Below the pieces are notes generated by a model. It did not search any database and had not been told where the DNA came from. It saw only the letters and a program-made list of their open reading frames with translations. Made by a program: the position numbers and the translations under genes. A stretch of DNA of 64,000 nucleotides from VXMT01 sp965204835. Lineage in GTDB: Bacteria > Chloroflexota > Dehalococcoidia > UBA2979. How positions within the stretch are numbered: the first letter of the stretch is position 1; every line of letters starts with the position of its first letter. Shown here piece after piece: positions 54,659 through 63,620 of this stretch. The stretch spans positions 2,604,001 to 2,668,000 of the forward strand of contig OZ242017.1 in NCBI GenBank assembly GCA_965204835.1. The letters run 5' to 3'.

Positions 54659-55993
54659 CTAGTCGTGCTCCAGCGACTCGAGGGAGATCCAGCCTTCGAC
54701 TCCGTCCTCGGTGCGGACGTAGACGAACCAGCCGTCGTACACGTTCCGTGCCGAGGGATAGCATGTGATCCCGCAGCCCGCTTCAGGCACGTCCTCAGGA
54801 ACCGCCAGCGTGAGTCGATCTCCGCCTGAAGCGCAGCCGACGATGGCGCCGCTGGTCTGTGGCTCCGCGCGCAAGTCCTGGCACGTCTCGTCCGAGCCGA
54901 TCACGCGGAATACGATCTCATCACTGAAGGGCGGGAACTCGATCTTGGGCGGGAGGAGTAGCCATTTGGACCCCACTTCGCCGGAGTACGGCGTGCTCGT
55001 GTACATCACCTCCGTGTGATCGTCACCCCAGCGGAACTCCGATACTCCGCCCGAAGGAGGGACGGTGACCCACCTGTCCTCACGCGCATCCCATACACCG
55101 CCGTAGCTCGCAAAGTAACGACCGTCACCGGTTGGGGCGGCGACGAAACCTCCTCCTTCTGAGAGGCGACTGAGCTTCGGCTCCTCCGAGACCTCGACCG
55201 CGACACTCCCTACGTCAGTGGTGAGCACGTAGCCGCTGCTGTCGGCAAGCCAGCTTCCCGGCGTGCCCCTGGCCACAGGCGTGCGCTGACAAGCGCGGAC
55301 CCGACGCGGAACAGCGGCTCGCACGTCCGGGCGTCGGCGACAACCACCGACGGCCATGGAGACGTCTGCGGTAGCCAGTCTTCGTTATAGAAACTCCCCA
55401 CCGCCTCGCCTACTTGCCACACCACATAGCGTCCATCCGGGGAGAGTTCGCCCCGGCAGCTCGAAAAAAAAAAACGGCTCTTCGCGGCCGGGTAGCGGGT
55501 CCCCGCTCCACATGAAATACCGGTTTTCGTAGGAGTACTCCCGGGGCCACGCGCCGTCGCTCCCGTCCGTCTCTCGCCAGTAGATCCTCTGGACGAGCAG
55601 CCCCGGCCCCCGGTAGGCCCCTTCGATCAGAACCACTACCTGTTCCCATCCTGCTCGCTCTACGGTTTCGAGGAGAACCCCAGGACTCATCGACTGAACG
55701 TCAACGAGGTACACGACAGCGCGATCGACGACGAGCGCTACCGTCGTGCCGTCGGGCGAGAAGTAGGCTTCGGCGAAGTTCTCGATGTTGTGGATGACCT
55801 CACCCAACAGGCGCATCTCGCTATCGAGCAGGGCGAAGCGCGCATCAGTCGTGCCTTCGTTCTGCTCGACCGCAAAGACGTGATCGTCGGACATCGCGAG
55901 GATGGTGAGCGACTCGTCAGGCCACCTCCATGCCGTCTGGGTCGCGCGGTTGACCAGCAGCCCCGGCCACTTGAGCCACGACCCTGTCGCCGA
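54659..55993 (-). pseudogene. broken extracytoplasmic sensor portion of the LuxR-type membrane protein
   Basis: Three reading frames carry consecutive pieces of one beta-propeller-like protein. Piece 1 follows the LuxR stop in the same frame (SATGSWLKWPGLL, AYFSPDGTTVALVVD, ENRYFMWSGDPLPGREEPFF). At an 11-nt A run (55463-55473; T run on the coding strand) the sensible frame shifts to ELSPDGRYVVWQVGEAVGS, and near 55270-55300 it shifts again to GSWLADSSGYVLTTDVGSVA. The end is an SH3-like module (WFVYVRTEDGVEGWISLESL). Real decay or assembly errors are both possible. Confidence 0.75.
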
Positions 55994-56749
55994 CTAGTTA
56001 TGGAGGTCGGGGTGGTCATCCCATCCGGTGCCGCGATACCCCTCGATCCGCCCTGTCTCCGTGTCCAGGAAGAAGAAGCCGTACACCCAATCACCTACGT
56101 CGATCTGCTCGCCCGGCTCCCACGTCTTGTACTCGAACGCCCCTGTAACGAGCTCGATGCAGTCGATGCCTTCGCACGGGGAGCCCGCGGCCGGCGCAGT
56201 GGCCGCAAGTGGCGGCGTGGTGGTGGGGCTCGGCACGGGCGTCGCGGTCGGGGTAGCCGTGGGGGCGACGGTCGCCGTGGGCGTCGGAGACGCTGTGGGC
56301 GAGGCGGTCGGGCCAGGCATAGGGGTCGAGGTCTGCGTCGACGCAGGTGGCGGCGCGACGGCGGCGGGCGGGGCCGGGTCGCCCTCCACGATGACCTCGA
56401 GGGCCACGAGCGCGACCACCACCACCACGACCCCGGCCAGCGCCGCCGCGCCGACCCCGACCCACGCCAGCGGCCGCCCCACCGACCACAGCGCCGCGGG
56501 CACCGCCAGTACGCCACCGAGACGGCGTCGAGGCGTCTCCGGGCGCCAGGCGGCGAGCGCGCGGCGGTCGCGCAGCTCCAGCTTCGCGAGCATGTTCGAG
56601 ATGTGCGTCTTGACCGTGTCCGCGCTCAGGCCGAGGCGCGCGGCGATCTCCGCGTTCGTGCCGCCCTCGCGCAGCGCGTCGAGGACGCGCCACTCGGCGG
56701 GCGTCAGGACATCGGGGTGCCGCGGCCGGCCGCGACGGTTGCGCTCCAT
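55994..56749 (-). CDS. LuxR-type HTH protein with TM helix and Thr/Pro linker (N-terminal part of an interrupted sensor)
   Basis: 251 aa. The N-terminal LuxR helix-turn-helix (VLTPAEWRVLDALREGGTNA, ARLGLSADTVKTHISNMLAK) is followed by one TM helix (VGVGAAALAGVVVVVVALVA), a TPTA/PTPT linker and a short extracytoplasmic segment with CEGIDC and WVYGFFFLDTETG. The TAG at 55996-55994 is in frame with the propeller-like sequence downstream, so this gene was probably longer. It represents a one-component membrane-bound regulator; with its sensor domain cut off it may be non-functional or constitutive. Confidence 0.8.
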   Translation of the reverse strand: MERNRRGRPRHPDVLTPAEWRVLDALREGGTNAEIAARLGLSADTVKTHISNMLAKLELRDRRALAAWRPETPRRRLGGVLAVPAALWSVGRPLAWVGVGAAALAGVVVVVVALVALEVIVEGDPAPPAAVAPPPASTQTSTPMPGPTASPTASPTPTATVAPTATPTATPVPSPTTTPPLAATAPAAGSPCEGIDCIELVTGAFEYKTWEPGEQIDVGDWVYGFFFLDTETGRIEGYRGTGWDDHPDLHN

Positions 56750-57078
56750 GCGGCCATCGTAGGACGCGCGACCGGCGATTTACCTCACCCGGCCACCTCG
56801 CGGCCCCCCGCTCGCGCGAGGCGACGGGAGCAGCCCCCGAGGCCCTACCCGGCCTGGTGAACCTCGACCACGCAGCCGTGCTCCCGGGGCTTCTCCGCTG
56901 CGCCGGGCGACATCTTCGACGCGCAGGCCGCCCGGCGCGGTCATGCCGAGGTCGGCGAGACCGTAGTCCGAGAGCGGCCGGGAGTTGCAAGCCCGACGCG
57001 TTTCGTGAACCATAACCATGAGTGGCGGAGTCGGGCGGTCGCGATCGCGGCCGTGGATCGACTGAGGGACTCCCCGCA
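56750..57078. other. 329-bp divergent intergenic region, no gene seen
   Basis: Between the luxR-like start and the sortase start. Open frames here look like shadows (Arg/Pro/Gly-rich). A 10-bp palindrome CGCGATCGCG lies near 57040. ATG-proximal AT-richer sequence near 57000-57025 (TTTCGTGAACCATAACCATG) may contain the sortase promoter. I see no hairpin with a T tract. Confidence 0.4.
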
Positions 57079-57987
57079 ATGACCTCGAATCACCCGAACC
57101 CGCACACCCCATCGGGCCGCTCGCCGCTCTCGCGCTGGGCTGCCGTCGGCATCGTCGCCGGCGCCTTCGTCGGCGTGCTCATCGTGGCTGCGCTGCTCTT
57201 CACCGGCGGCGACGACGCCGGCCCGGCCGTGGTCATCACGCCCGTCGACCCCACCGCCGAGGCGCGCCCGCAGGCCGCGCCCGCCCCGGTCACCTCGACG
57301 CCCGCGCCGGTGGCGACAGCGCCTCCGGCGGCCGCGACGCCGCCCGCCGCGACGCCGACGCCCGATCCGGCGAGCACTCCGGCGCCGACGCCCGAGCCCG
57401 ACGACGGCGACGACACCACCTCGACGACCCAGGAGCCGGCAGGCGCGCCGACGGTGTTCGACCTGCGCGAGCTGCATCGGCTGTTCGGCGAGGCGCCGGA
57501 CGCGACGCTGGGGCGGCTGCGCATCCCCGTGCTGGGAGTGGACGCGGCGGTGGGGCAGCGCTACGTGGACCAGAAGATGCCGAACCCGACGGGCCCAGGC
57601 GACGTCGTGTGGTACGACTTCTCCGAGTGGGACGGCCTCGGCGGGGTGCCCGGCGGCGGCCGCAACGCCGTCTTCTCCGGCCACGTCGACTACAACTTCC
57701 CGATCCCGTGGGCCGAGGCGTACTACCGTGGCGAGGGCGTCTTCTTCGACCTGCGCCTGCTCTCGCCCGGCGACGTGATCGAGGTCGAGGTCGGCGGCAA
57801 GGTCATGCAGTACACGGTGAAGTGGACGCGCCAGATCGCGGCCGACGGCCCCGACTCGGACTGGCTGCCGGTGCTCACCGGCGACGTGCAGGTGGACAGC
57901 ATCACGCTCATCACCTGCGGCGGCGAGTTCGACGTCGCCACGAAGTCCTACCGCGACCGCTTCATCGTGCGGGCCGAGCGCGCGTAG
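57079..57987 (+). CDS. class E/F-type sortase
   Basis: 302 aa. N-terminal basic stretch and TM helix (AAVGIVAGAFVGVLIVAALL), a long Ala/Pro/Thr linker, then the sortase beta-barrel: catalytic His in NAVFSGHVDYN, Cys in ITLITCGGEFD and Arg in SYRDRFIVRA. It anchors surface proteins or joins pilins. ATG at 57079 chosen; upstream in-frame codons to 57022 lack support. No sorting-signal protein is visible within the window. Confidence 0.93.
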   Translation: MTSNHPNPHTPSGRSPLSRWAAVGIVAGAFVGVLIVAALLFTGGDDAGPAVVITPVDPTAEARPQAAPAPVTSTPAPVATAPPAAATPPAATPTPDPASTPAPTPEPDDGDDTTSTTQEPAGAPTVFDLRELHRLFGEAPDATLGRLRIPVLGVDAAVGQRYVDQKMPNPTGPGDVVWYDFSEWDGLGGVPGGGRNAVFSGHVDYNFPIPWAEAYYRGEGVFFDLRLLSPGDVIEVEVGGKVMQYTVKWTRQIAADGPDSDWLPVLTGDVQVDSITLITCGGEFDVATKSYRDRFIVRAERA

Positions 57988-58018
57988 CCGCGCCGCCCCG
58001 GCCCGGTCACCACTCGAC

Positions 58019-58801
58019 GTGGACGTGCTGCGGCGGCTGGTCTACCGCTTCTACGAGGGGCGGCTGGAGGCCGAGGTGCGCCGCGGCGCGATCCCGCACC
58101 ACGTCGGCGTGCTCCCGGACGGCAACCGCCGCTTCGCACGCACCTCGGGCCTCGCGAGCGTGGGCGCGGGCCACCGCGACGGCGCGGACAACATCGAGCG
58201 GCTCATCGGCTGGTGCGACGAGCTGGGCATCCCGGTCGTCACGATCTGGGTGCTATCGACGGACAACTTCGCGCGCCCGCCCGAGGAGCTGGACGCCATC
58301 TTTGCGATCGTCGAGGCGCGCGTCGAGGCGCTCGCGGAGCAGCAGCGCGACGCCGACCTCCCTCGCCGCATCCGCGCCGTGGGCCGCCGCGACCTGCTGC
58401 CCGCCTCGACCGTCGAGGCTATCGAGCGGGTCGAGCGCGCGACGGCGGAGCACTGCGCGGGCGACCTGATCGTCGCCGTCGGCTACGGGGGCCGCGACGA
58501 GATCGTCGACGCGGTGCGGCGGCTCATCGACGACCGTGCGGAGCGCGGCGACAGCCTCGCCGAGGTGTCGAGCGCCCTCGACGCCGACGAGCTGGGGCGC
58601 TACCTGTACGCGCCGGACATCCCGGACCCGGACCTGGTGATCCGCACGTCGGGAGAGCTGCGGCTGTCGGGGTTCATGCTGTGGCAGAGCGCGTTCAGCG
58701 AGTACTACTTCTGCGACGCGTACTGGCCGGTGTTCCGCCGCATCGACTTCCTGCGCGCGATCCGCTCGTACGGCCAGCGCCAGCGCCGCCGCGGTCGCTG
58801 A
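58019..58801 (+). CDS. uppS: isoprenyl transferase (cis-prenyltransferase, UppS family)
   Basis: 260 aa from GTG. Makes polyprenyl diphosphate carriers for cell-envelope glycans. HVGVLPDGNRRFAR (Mg-binding Asp; the usual M-D-G-N-x-R-W-A has Leu-Pro and Phe variants), GHRDGADNIERLIGWCDELG, TIWVLSTDNFARPPEEL, VIRTSGELRLSGFMLWQSAF and EYYFCDAYWPVF. The tail QRQRRRGR is basic. Only 31 nt after the sortase stop. Confidence 0.92.
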   Translation: MDVLRRLVYRFYEGRLEAEVRRGAIPHHVGVLPDGNRRFARTSGLASVGAGHRDGADNIERLIGWCDELGIPVVTIWVLSTDNFARPPEELDAIFAIVEARVEALAEQQRDADLPRRIRAVGRRDLLPASTVEAIERVERATAEHCAGDLIVAVGYGGRDEIVDAVRRLIDDRAERGDSLAEVSSALDADELGRYLYAPDIPDPDLVIRTSGELRLSGFMLWQSAFSEYYFCDAYWPVFRRIDFLRAIRSYGQRQRRRGR

Positions 58802-59004
58802 GCCCTCGAGGTGATGACGGCGCGCACCACCATCGCCCGCACCACGACCCTGGCGGCGCGGCTCGCCACCGCGAACGGCAGCAAGGCCGCCCCCGCCCGA
58901 CGCATCGACGCAACGTGCTGCGGCTATGCTGCGCCGCAACGCAGTGACCGCGCCGCACGCCCTCGCCCGCGGGCTGAGGCCCGGCGCGGAGTTGGGGGGA
59001 ACCG

Positions 59005-59205
59005 ATGCCCGTCCCGGACAATGTGGAGGCGACCGTCCGCGCGCTCATCGACGCCGCCGGGCTGCCGGTCAGCGACGAGGAGTTCGAGTCGCTCGTCGCC
59101 GGCTACCCGGCGCTCCGTGAGCTGACCGACCGCCTCTACATCGAGGAGGTCCGCTACGAGGAGCCGGCTCTGATCTTCACGCCGGTCCCGCCGGTACGGG
59201 AGTAG
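59005..59205 (+). CDS. AtzG/GatC-like small partner of the amidase
   Basis: 66 aa, ATG preceded by GGGGGA. EATVRALIDAAGLPVSDEEF and ALRELTDRLYIEEVRYEEPA match AtzG-like proteins, relatives of GatC that bind and stabilise amidase-signature enzymes. It ends 4 nt before the amidase start. The region 58802-59004 upstream shows no gene. Confidence 0.8.
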   Translation: MPVPDNVEATVRALIDAAGLPVSDEEFESLVAGYPALRELTDRLYIEEVRYEEPALIFTPVPPVRE

Positions 59206-59209
59206 CGCG

Positions 59210-60628
59210 ATGCCGTCACCACGCACCATCGAATCCGCCGCTGCCGCGCTGCGCGGCGGCGAGGTCACGAGCGTCGAGCTGACCGGCGAGGCGCTGGAAC
59301 GGATCGGCGCGCTGGACGCGCGCCTCGGCGCGTTCATCGCCGTCAACGAGGCGGGGGCGATGCAGCAGGCCGCACAGGCCGACGCCGACCTCGCCGCGGG
59401 CGTGGACCGAGGGCCGCTGCAGGGCATCCCCTTCGGCATCAAGGACATCCTCGCCACGCACGACCAGCCCACCACGGCGAACTCGCTCATCCTCGACCCC
59501 GCGTGGGGCGAGGGCTATGACGCGGTGGTCACGGAGCGCGTGCGCGCCTCGGGCGCGGTGATCATGGGCAAGCTCGTGCTCTCCGAGTTCGCCCTCGGCA
59601 CCCCGGACGAGGAGAAGCCGTTCCCGATCCCGAGGAACCCCTGGCGTCTCGACCGCACGCCCGGGGGCTCCTCGTCGGGCACGGGGATCGCGGTGTCCAC
59701 CGGCATGGTGCTCGGCGGCCTCGGGACGGATACCGGGGGCTCGGTGCGCTTCCCCGCGGCGTACTGCGGGCACACCGGGCTGAAGGTCACGTACGGGCGC
59801 GTCCCGAAGTGGGGCTGTGTCCCGCTTGGCTACACGCTCGACTCGATCGGCCCGATGGCACGCTCGGCGTACGACTGCGGCGCGGTCCTCAACGTCATCG
59901 CCGGCCACGACCCGCGTGACCCGACGGCGTCGACCGAGCCCACCGAGGACTACCTCGACGGCGTCGACGCGGGCGTCGCGGGGCTCCGCATCGGGGTGCC
60001 GCGCGCGTACTTCTTCGACCACGAGGACCTCGACCCGGAGGTGGGCGCCGCAACCGAGGCGGTCATCGATGCGCTCGCGGGCCTCGGCGCGGAAGTCGTC
60101 GAGGTGGAGTTGCCGCACTCGGACATCGCGAAGGACGCCAACACCCTGACGATGCTCAGCGAGGCCTTCGCCTACCACCGCATGGACATGGCGAGCGAGC
60201 GGTGGACCGAGTACGGCAAGGGCGCGCGGATCATGATCGGCCGCGCCGCGCTCTACTCGGCGGCCGACTACATCCAGGCCCAGCGCTTCCGCAGCTGGTA
60301 CGCGAAGCAGGCTGCGCGCGTCATGGGCGAAGTCGACGCGCTCGTGGTGCCGATGACGCCGGAACCCGCGCCCGAGTACCCTCCGCCCGACATGAACCGC
60401 CGCCTGACGATGCCCAGCTACGCGGGGCCGTTCAACCTCCTCGGCTACCCGGCGCTGGCGCTGCCCGCCGGGTTCTCGTCCGAGTTGGGTCTGCCGCTGT
60501 CGGCGCAGATCGTCGGCGCCCCGTTCGCCGAGGCGCTGCTGGTGCGCATGGGGCACGCCTACCAGCAGGTCACCGACTGGCACGTCCAGGTCCCGCCCGA
60601 CGACGCACCGGGTGGGGAGGAGGCGTAA
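59210..60628 (+). CDS. amidase signature-family hydrolase
   Basis: 472 aa. Catalytic triad Lys in PFGIKDILATHDQ, cis-Ser in RTPGGSSSGTGIAVS and nucleophile Ser in LGTDTGGSVRFPAAYCG. The C-terminal part is amidase-like (YPALALPAGFSSELGLPLSA). With the AtzG-like protein it forms an AtzE/AtzG-type pair; AtzE hydrolyses 1-carboxybiuret, though GatA-like and other amidases look alike. A tRNA-dependent GatCAB role is unlikely because gatB is absent. Confidence 0.93.
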   Translation: MPSPRTIESAAAALRGGEVTSVELTGEALERIGALDARLGAFIAVNEAGAMQQAAQADADLAAGVDRGPLQGIPFGIKDILATHDQPTTANSLILDPAWGEGYDAVVTERVRASGAVIMGKLVLSEFALGTPDEEKPFPIPRNPWRLDRTPGGSSSGTGIAVSTGMVLGGLGTDTGGSVRFPAAYCGHTGLKVTYGRVPKWGCVPLGYTLDSIGPMARSAYDCGAVLNVIAGHDPRDPTASTEPTEDYLDGVDAGVAGLRIGVPRAYFFDHEDLDPEVGAATEAVIDALAGLGAEVVEVELPHSDIAKDANTLTMLSEAFAYHRMDMASERWTEYGKGARIMIGRAALYSAADYIQAQRFRSWYAKQAARVMGEVDALVVPMTPEPAPEYPPPDMNRRLTMPSYAGPFNLLGYPALALPAGFSSELGLPLSAQIVGAPFAEALLVRMGHAYQQVTDWHVQVPPDDAPGGEEA

Positions 60629-60679
60629 GGAGTTCCGAGCAGGGTGGCGGGCTGACACCGCCCGCCGGGGAGGCCTGCA

Positions 60680-61882
60680 TTGGACGAGCGACACGGCGCC
60701 TTCGGGCTGTGGATCAGCGTCGGCGCGCTGGCGCTCGTCGCCGTCCCCGGCCTCGCGCTGCGCTTCACCGGCGCCGATGTCGACCCGGCGCTGGCGTCGG
60801 CCGCCTACGGGGCCGGTATCGTGGCGGGGGCGTTCCTGCTCTCGTGGGCGGCCGAGGTCGCCGAACTCGACATTTCCGCGTCGCTGGCCATCGCGATCCT
60901 CGCGCTCATCGCCGTGCTCCCCGAGTACGCCATCGAGGCCGTGCTGGCGTGGGATGCCGGCGCCTCGTTCGACCCCGCGACAGGCGCCGTGACCGAGGAG
61001 ACCTCGCGTGTCGCGGCGAATGTGACGGGGTCGAACCGCCTGCTGATCGGCCTCGGCTGGTCGGCCGTGATCCTGATCTTCTGGATGCGGCAACGGAGCG
61101 AGGTCGACCTGCGCGGCGAGGCGGGCGCCGAGATCGCACTGCTCGCGCTGGTGACGGTGGCGATCCTGCCCATCGTCGTCATGGGCCAGGTCCACATCGT
61201 GCTGGCCGTGGCGCTCATCGGTGTCTACATCGCCTACCTGTGGATCAGCGCGACCCGCGAGGCCGAGGAGCCGGACCTGGTGGGCACCGCGGCCCGGATC
61301 GCGGCGCTGCCCGTGCGCCGCCGCCGCGCGGTGGTGGTCGGCCTGTTCCTCTACGCGGCCGCGGTCATCATCGCGGTGGCGGAGCCGTTCGTGGACGGGC
61401 TGGTCGCGACCGGCGTGGAGTTCGGGGTCGACGAGTTCATCCTGATCCAGTGGATCGCCCCGCTCGCATCGGAGTCGCCCGAGGTGATCGTGGCGGTGAT
61501 GTTCGCGCTGCGCGCTCACCCCGTGGCGGGGCTCACGGCGCTCATCTCGGCCTCCGTGAACCAGCTCACGCTGCTCGTCGGCAGCATGGCGGTGCTGTTC
61601 AGCATCTCGGCCGGCGAGGTGCTGAGTTTCCCCCTCGACGACCGCCAGGCGACGGAGTTCCTCCTGACGGCCGCGGTCTCGGCCGCTGCCGTGCTGCTCA
61701 TCGCGCGTCGCGTGATCGCCTGGAGCACCGGCGCGGTCCTGCTCCTGCTGTTCGCGGCCCACCTGTTCTTTCCCGCCACCGAGGATCGCCTGCGGTTCGT
61801 GTTCATCTACCTCGGCCTCGCGCTCGGCCTCATCGCGACGGACTGGCGGCGGGTGCGATACCTCTTCGGCGAGGAGCCATAG
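60680..61882 (+). CDS. CaCA-superfamily cation exchanger (Na+/Ca2+ antiporter-like)
   Basis: 400 aa from TTG, about ten TM helices. The two alpha-repeats are visible: ALIAVLPEYAIEAVLAWD with NVTGSNRLLIGLGW, and QWIAPLASESPEVIVAVMFA with SASVNQLTLLVGSM; the paired acidic residues (PE) and the N of GSN/SVN fit the ion path. It exports Ca2+ or another cation in exchange for Na+ or H+. The regulatory loop is short. Confidence 0.9.
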   Translation: MDERHGAFGLWISVGALALVAVPGLALRFTGADVDPALASAAYGAGIVAGAFLLSWAAEVAELDISASLAIAILALIAVLPEYAIEAVLAWDAGASFDPATGAVTEETSRVAANVTGSNRLLIGLGWSAVILIFWMRQRSEVDLRGEAGAEIALLALVTVAILPIVVMGQVHIVLAVALIGVYIAYLWISATREAEEPDLVGTAARIAALPVRRRRAVVVGLFLYAAAVIIAVAEPFVDGLVATGVEFGVDEFILIQWIAPLASESPEVIVAVMFALRAHPVAGLTALISASVNQLTLLVGSMAVLFSISAGEVLSFPLDDRQATEFLLTAAVSAAAVLLIARRVIAWSTGAVLLLLFAAHLFFPATEDRLRFVFIYLGLALGLIATDWRRVRYLFGEEP

Positions 61883-61954
61883 CGCCGCCCCCGGGGGGCG
61901 TCGCCGCAGGGTCGGGCCATCGTGGTTCGGGACGAGCGCCGAGGGTGGTTGGGA

Positions 61955-62045
61955 TGGCGGAGAGGGTGGGATTCGAACCCACGAGAGGGGGATACCCTCT
62001 ACCCGCTTTCCAGGCGAGCCTGTTAAGCCACTCCAGCACCTCTCC
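61955..62045 (-). tRNA. tRNA-Ser (anticodon GGA), CCA encoded
   Basis: Class II tRNA on the minus strand: acceptor GGAGAGG/CCTCTCC, anticodon loop CTGGAAA (GGA), long variable arm (TAGAGGG/CCCTCTC), T-arm GTGGG-TTCGAAT-CCCAC, discriminator G and encoded CCA. Confidence 0.95.
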
Positions 62046-62119
62046 GCGTGACGCTTGCCGCGCCGTTGGCTTCGCCGGCGCGCCGTCGTGGCGCGCTTCG
62101 GTCGGTCGGGATCCATGGC

Positions 62120-62205
62120 TGGCGGAGAGGGTGGGATTCGAACCCACGAGGCTTTCGCCTACCGCTTTTCGAGAGCGGCACCTTAAACCACTCGGACACC
62201 TCTCC
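62120..62205 (-). tRNA. tRNA-Ser (anticodon CGA), CCA encoded
   Basis: Class II tRNA: acceptor GGAGAGG/CCTCTCC, anticodon loop CTCGAAA (CGA), variable arm TAGGC/GCCT, T-arm GTGGG-TTCGAAT-CCCAC, discriminator G, encoded CCA. Transcribed before the GGA serine tRNA, 74 bp away. Confidence 0.95.
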
Positions 62206-62238
62206 ACAGCCAGTATAGGCAGGGAGTTCGGCGCCGAG

Positions 62239-62684
62239 CTATGCGTCCTCGGCCTCTTCCCGCCCCATGCGCTCGCGGTACTCGGACTCGAGCTCTTCGC
62301 GCGCCTCCTCGGCGGCGCGGCGCGACTCGATGATGCCCTCGCGCACCTTCTCGCGCGCCGAGCGGAGGTCGTCGGCGATGCTGGCGGCGAGGGGGCCGAA
62401 CGGGGCGGGCATGTCCAGCAGCTCGCGGTCGGCGTCCAGCGGTTCTCGCGCTTCATCAGCGTGCGCACGCCCGCGTAGGCCGCTGCCGCCACCATGCCCA
62501 TGAACGCCCAGCCCGCCAGGTCGGTGCGGCGCGACGCGCGCTCCGCCCGCTGCCGGGCCGCGATGCGCATCGCGGCCGCCTCGATCGCGTCGTCGAGGTC
62601 GACCGAGGCGCCGATGACCTCGGCCACCTGGTAGGAGGCCCGGCCCTGCGACCTCGGGCGGCGACGGCGGCGGAAGCTGGGCAT
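62239..62684 (-). pseudogene. small membrane-associated protein with a single-nucleotide frameshift
   Basis: The first frame from the ATG at 62684 reads MPSFRRRRRPRSQGRASYQV, then an amphipathic helix (DDAIEAAAMRIAARQRAERA), a TM helix (WAFMGMVAAAAYAGVRTLM) and KRENR. At about 62438-62446 the sensible sequence moves frame: LDADRELLDMPAPFGPLAAS, then a Glu/Arg-rich coiled coil (VREGIIESRRAAEEAREELE) ending at 62239. One additional C in the coding strand would restore it. Starts 3 nt after the upstream gene. Confidence 0.7.
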
Positions 62685-62687
62685 GGC

Positions 62688-63137
62688 CTACTCCCTGGGC
62701 GGCTGGCGGCGCGCACTGGCGGCCAGCACACTCCCGAAGCCGCGCCGGAACCCTCGTGCTACGGAGACGGCGCGGATCACCGGCGAGACCGCGTTGTCGC
62801 TGACGAACTCGACGCTGGTACGGGCGGTCCGCACCATCCCGCGGACGTCGCCGACCATCTCGCGCGCATCGTCGGCCATCTCGCGTGCGTTGCCGGTCAG
62901 GGGCCGGACCGTCTCGTTGAAGACGTCGCTGCCGGCGTCCGACGCGGCGCGCAGCCCGAACAGGATGGCGAGCAGCACGATGATCCCAACGAAGAAGAAG
63001 AGCACGCCCATCGCGCCGTAGACGATGATCACGCCGTCGCGGATCTGGCCCATCGTGATGTCGAAGTAGAGGATGCCGTACACGCCGCCGGCCGAGGCGA
63101 GGACAAACAGGAGCAGCAAGAGGACGACGTATCGCAC
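62688..63137 (-). CDS. membrane protein with two TM helices and long amphipathic helix
   Basis: 149 aa from GTG. TM segments VVLLLLLFVLASAGGVYGIL and VLFFFVGIIVLLAILFGL, then helical repeats REMADDAREMVGDVRGMVRT resembling DUF948/late-embryogenesis-like heptads, and a basic C-terminus. No family named with confidence. Coupled to the frameshifted gene that follows; both are membrane-tethered with coiled-coil tails and may interact. Confidence 0.75.
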   Translation of the reverse strand: MRYVVLLLLLFVLASAGGVYGILYFDITMGQIRDGVIIVYGAMGVLFFFVGIIVLLAILFGLRAASDAGSDVFNETVRPLTGNAREMADDAREMVGDVRGMVRTARTSVEFVSDNAVSPVIRAVSVARGFRRGFGSVLAASARRQPPRE

Positions 63138-63338
63138 CGTGCTGCCGCCTTGCCGTTCTTCGTTGTAGCCAGGACGCGGTGGGGAACGCCCGCGCCTCGT
63201 CATCGTAGCCGCGCGGGTATTGGCGGACAACGAATCGCGGGCGGGGCTGCGCCAGAACCTTCCACGCACCAGTCAAGAACCGCTCCACCGCCCCCTCGCG
63301 TACCCTGAGACGCACGGGACCTCCCCGGGGAGCGCGAC

Positions 63339-63620
63339 ATGGACCGTCAGCGAACCGTCGAGCTGGGCACGCGCACGATGACGTCCGCCGAGTTCAAGGC
63401 GAAGTGCCTCGCCCTCATGGACGAGGTCAACGCCAGCGGCGACGTGATCGTGATCACCAAGCGCGGCCGCCCCGTCGCGAAGCTCGAGCCGTACCGCGTC
63501 ATGCCCGAGGAGTGGCTCGGACGCGACCGCGACACCATCGAGATCCACGGCGACCTCATCGAACCCGTCGAGGCCGAGTGGGACCCCAAGGCCGCCCCTG
63601 ACCAGGTGCTCGACTCGTGA
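63339..63620 (+). CDS. Phd/YefM-family antitoxin
   Basis: 93 aa. The N-terminal RTMTSAEFKAKCLALMDEVN, GDVIVITKRGRPVAKLEPY is the Phd/YefM DNA-binding fold; the acidic tail (DTIEIHGDLIEPVEAEWDPK) binds the toxin. GGGGAG 9 nt upstream of the ATG. Stop overlaps the toxin GTG (GTGA). Confidence 0.9.
   Translation: MDRQRTVELGTRTMTSAEFKAKCLALMDEVNASGDVIVITKRGRPVAKLEPYRVMPEEWLGRDRDTIEIHGDLIEPVEAEWDPKAAPDQVLDS

Noticed and set aside
59216..62116. 966-codon open frame on the minus strand
   Set aside because: It runs through the amidase, CaCA exchanger and a tRNA; composition is Arg/Asp/Gly-rich without conserved motifs.
61955..62205. Two tRNA-Ser genes as a possible repeat or integration site
   Set aside because: Similar sequence is explained by class II serine tRNA structure; anticodons and variable arms differ and no element borders them.
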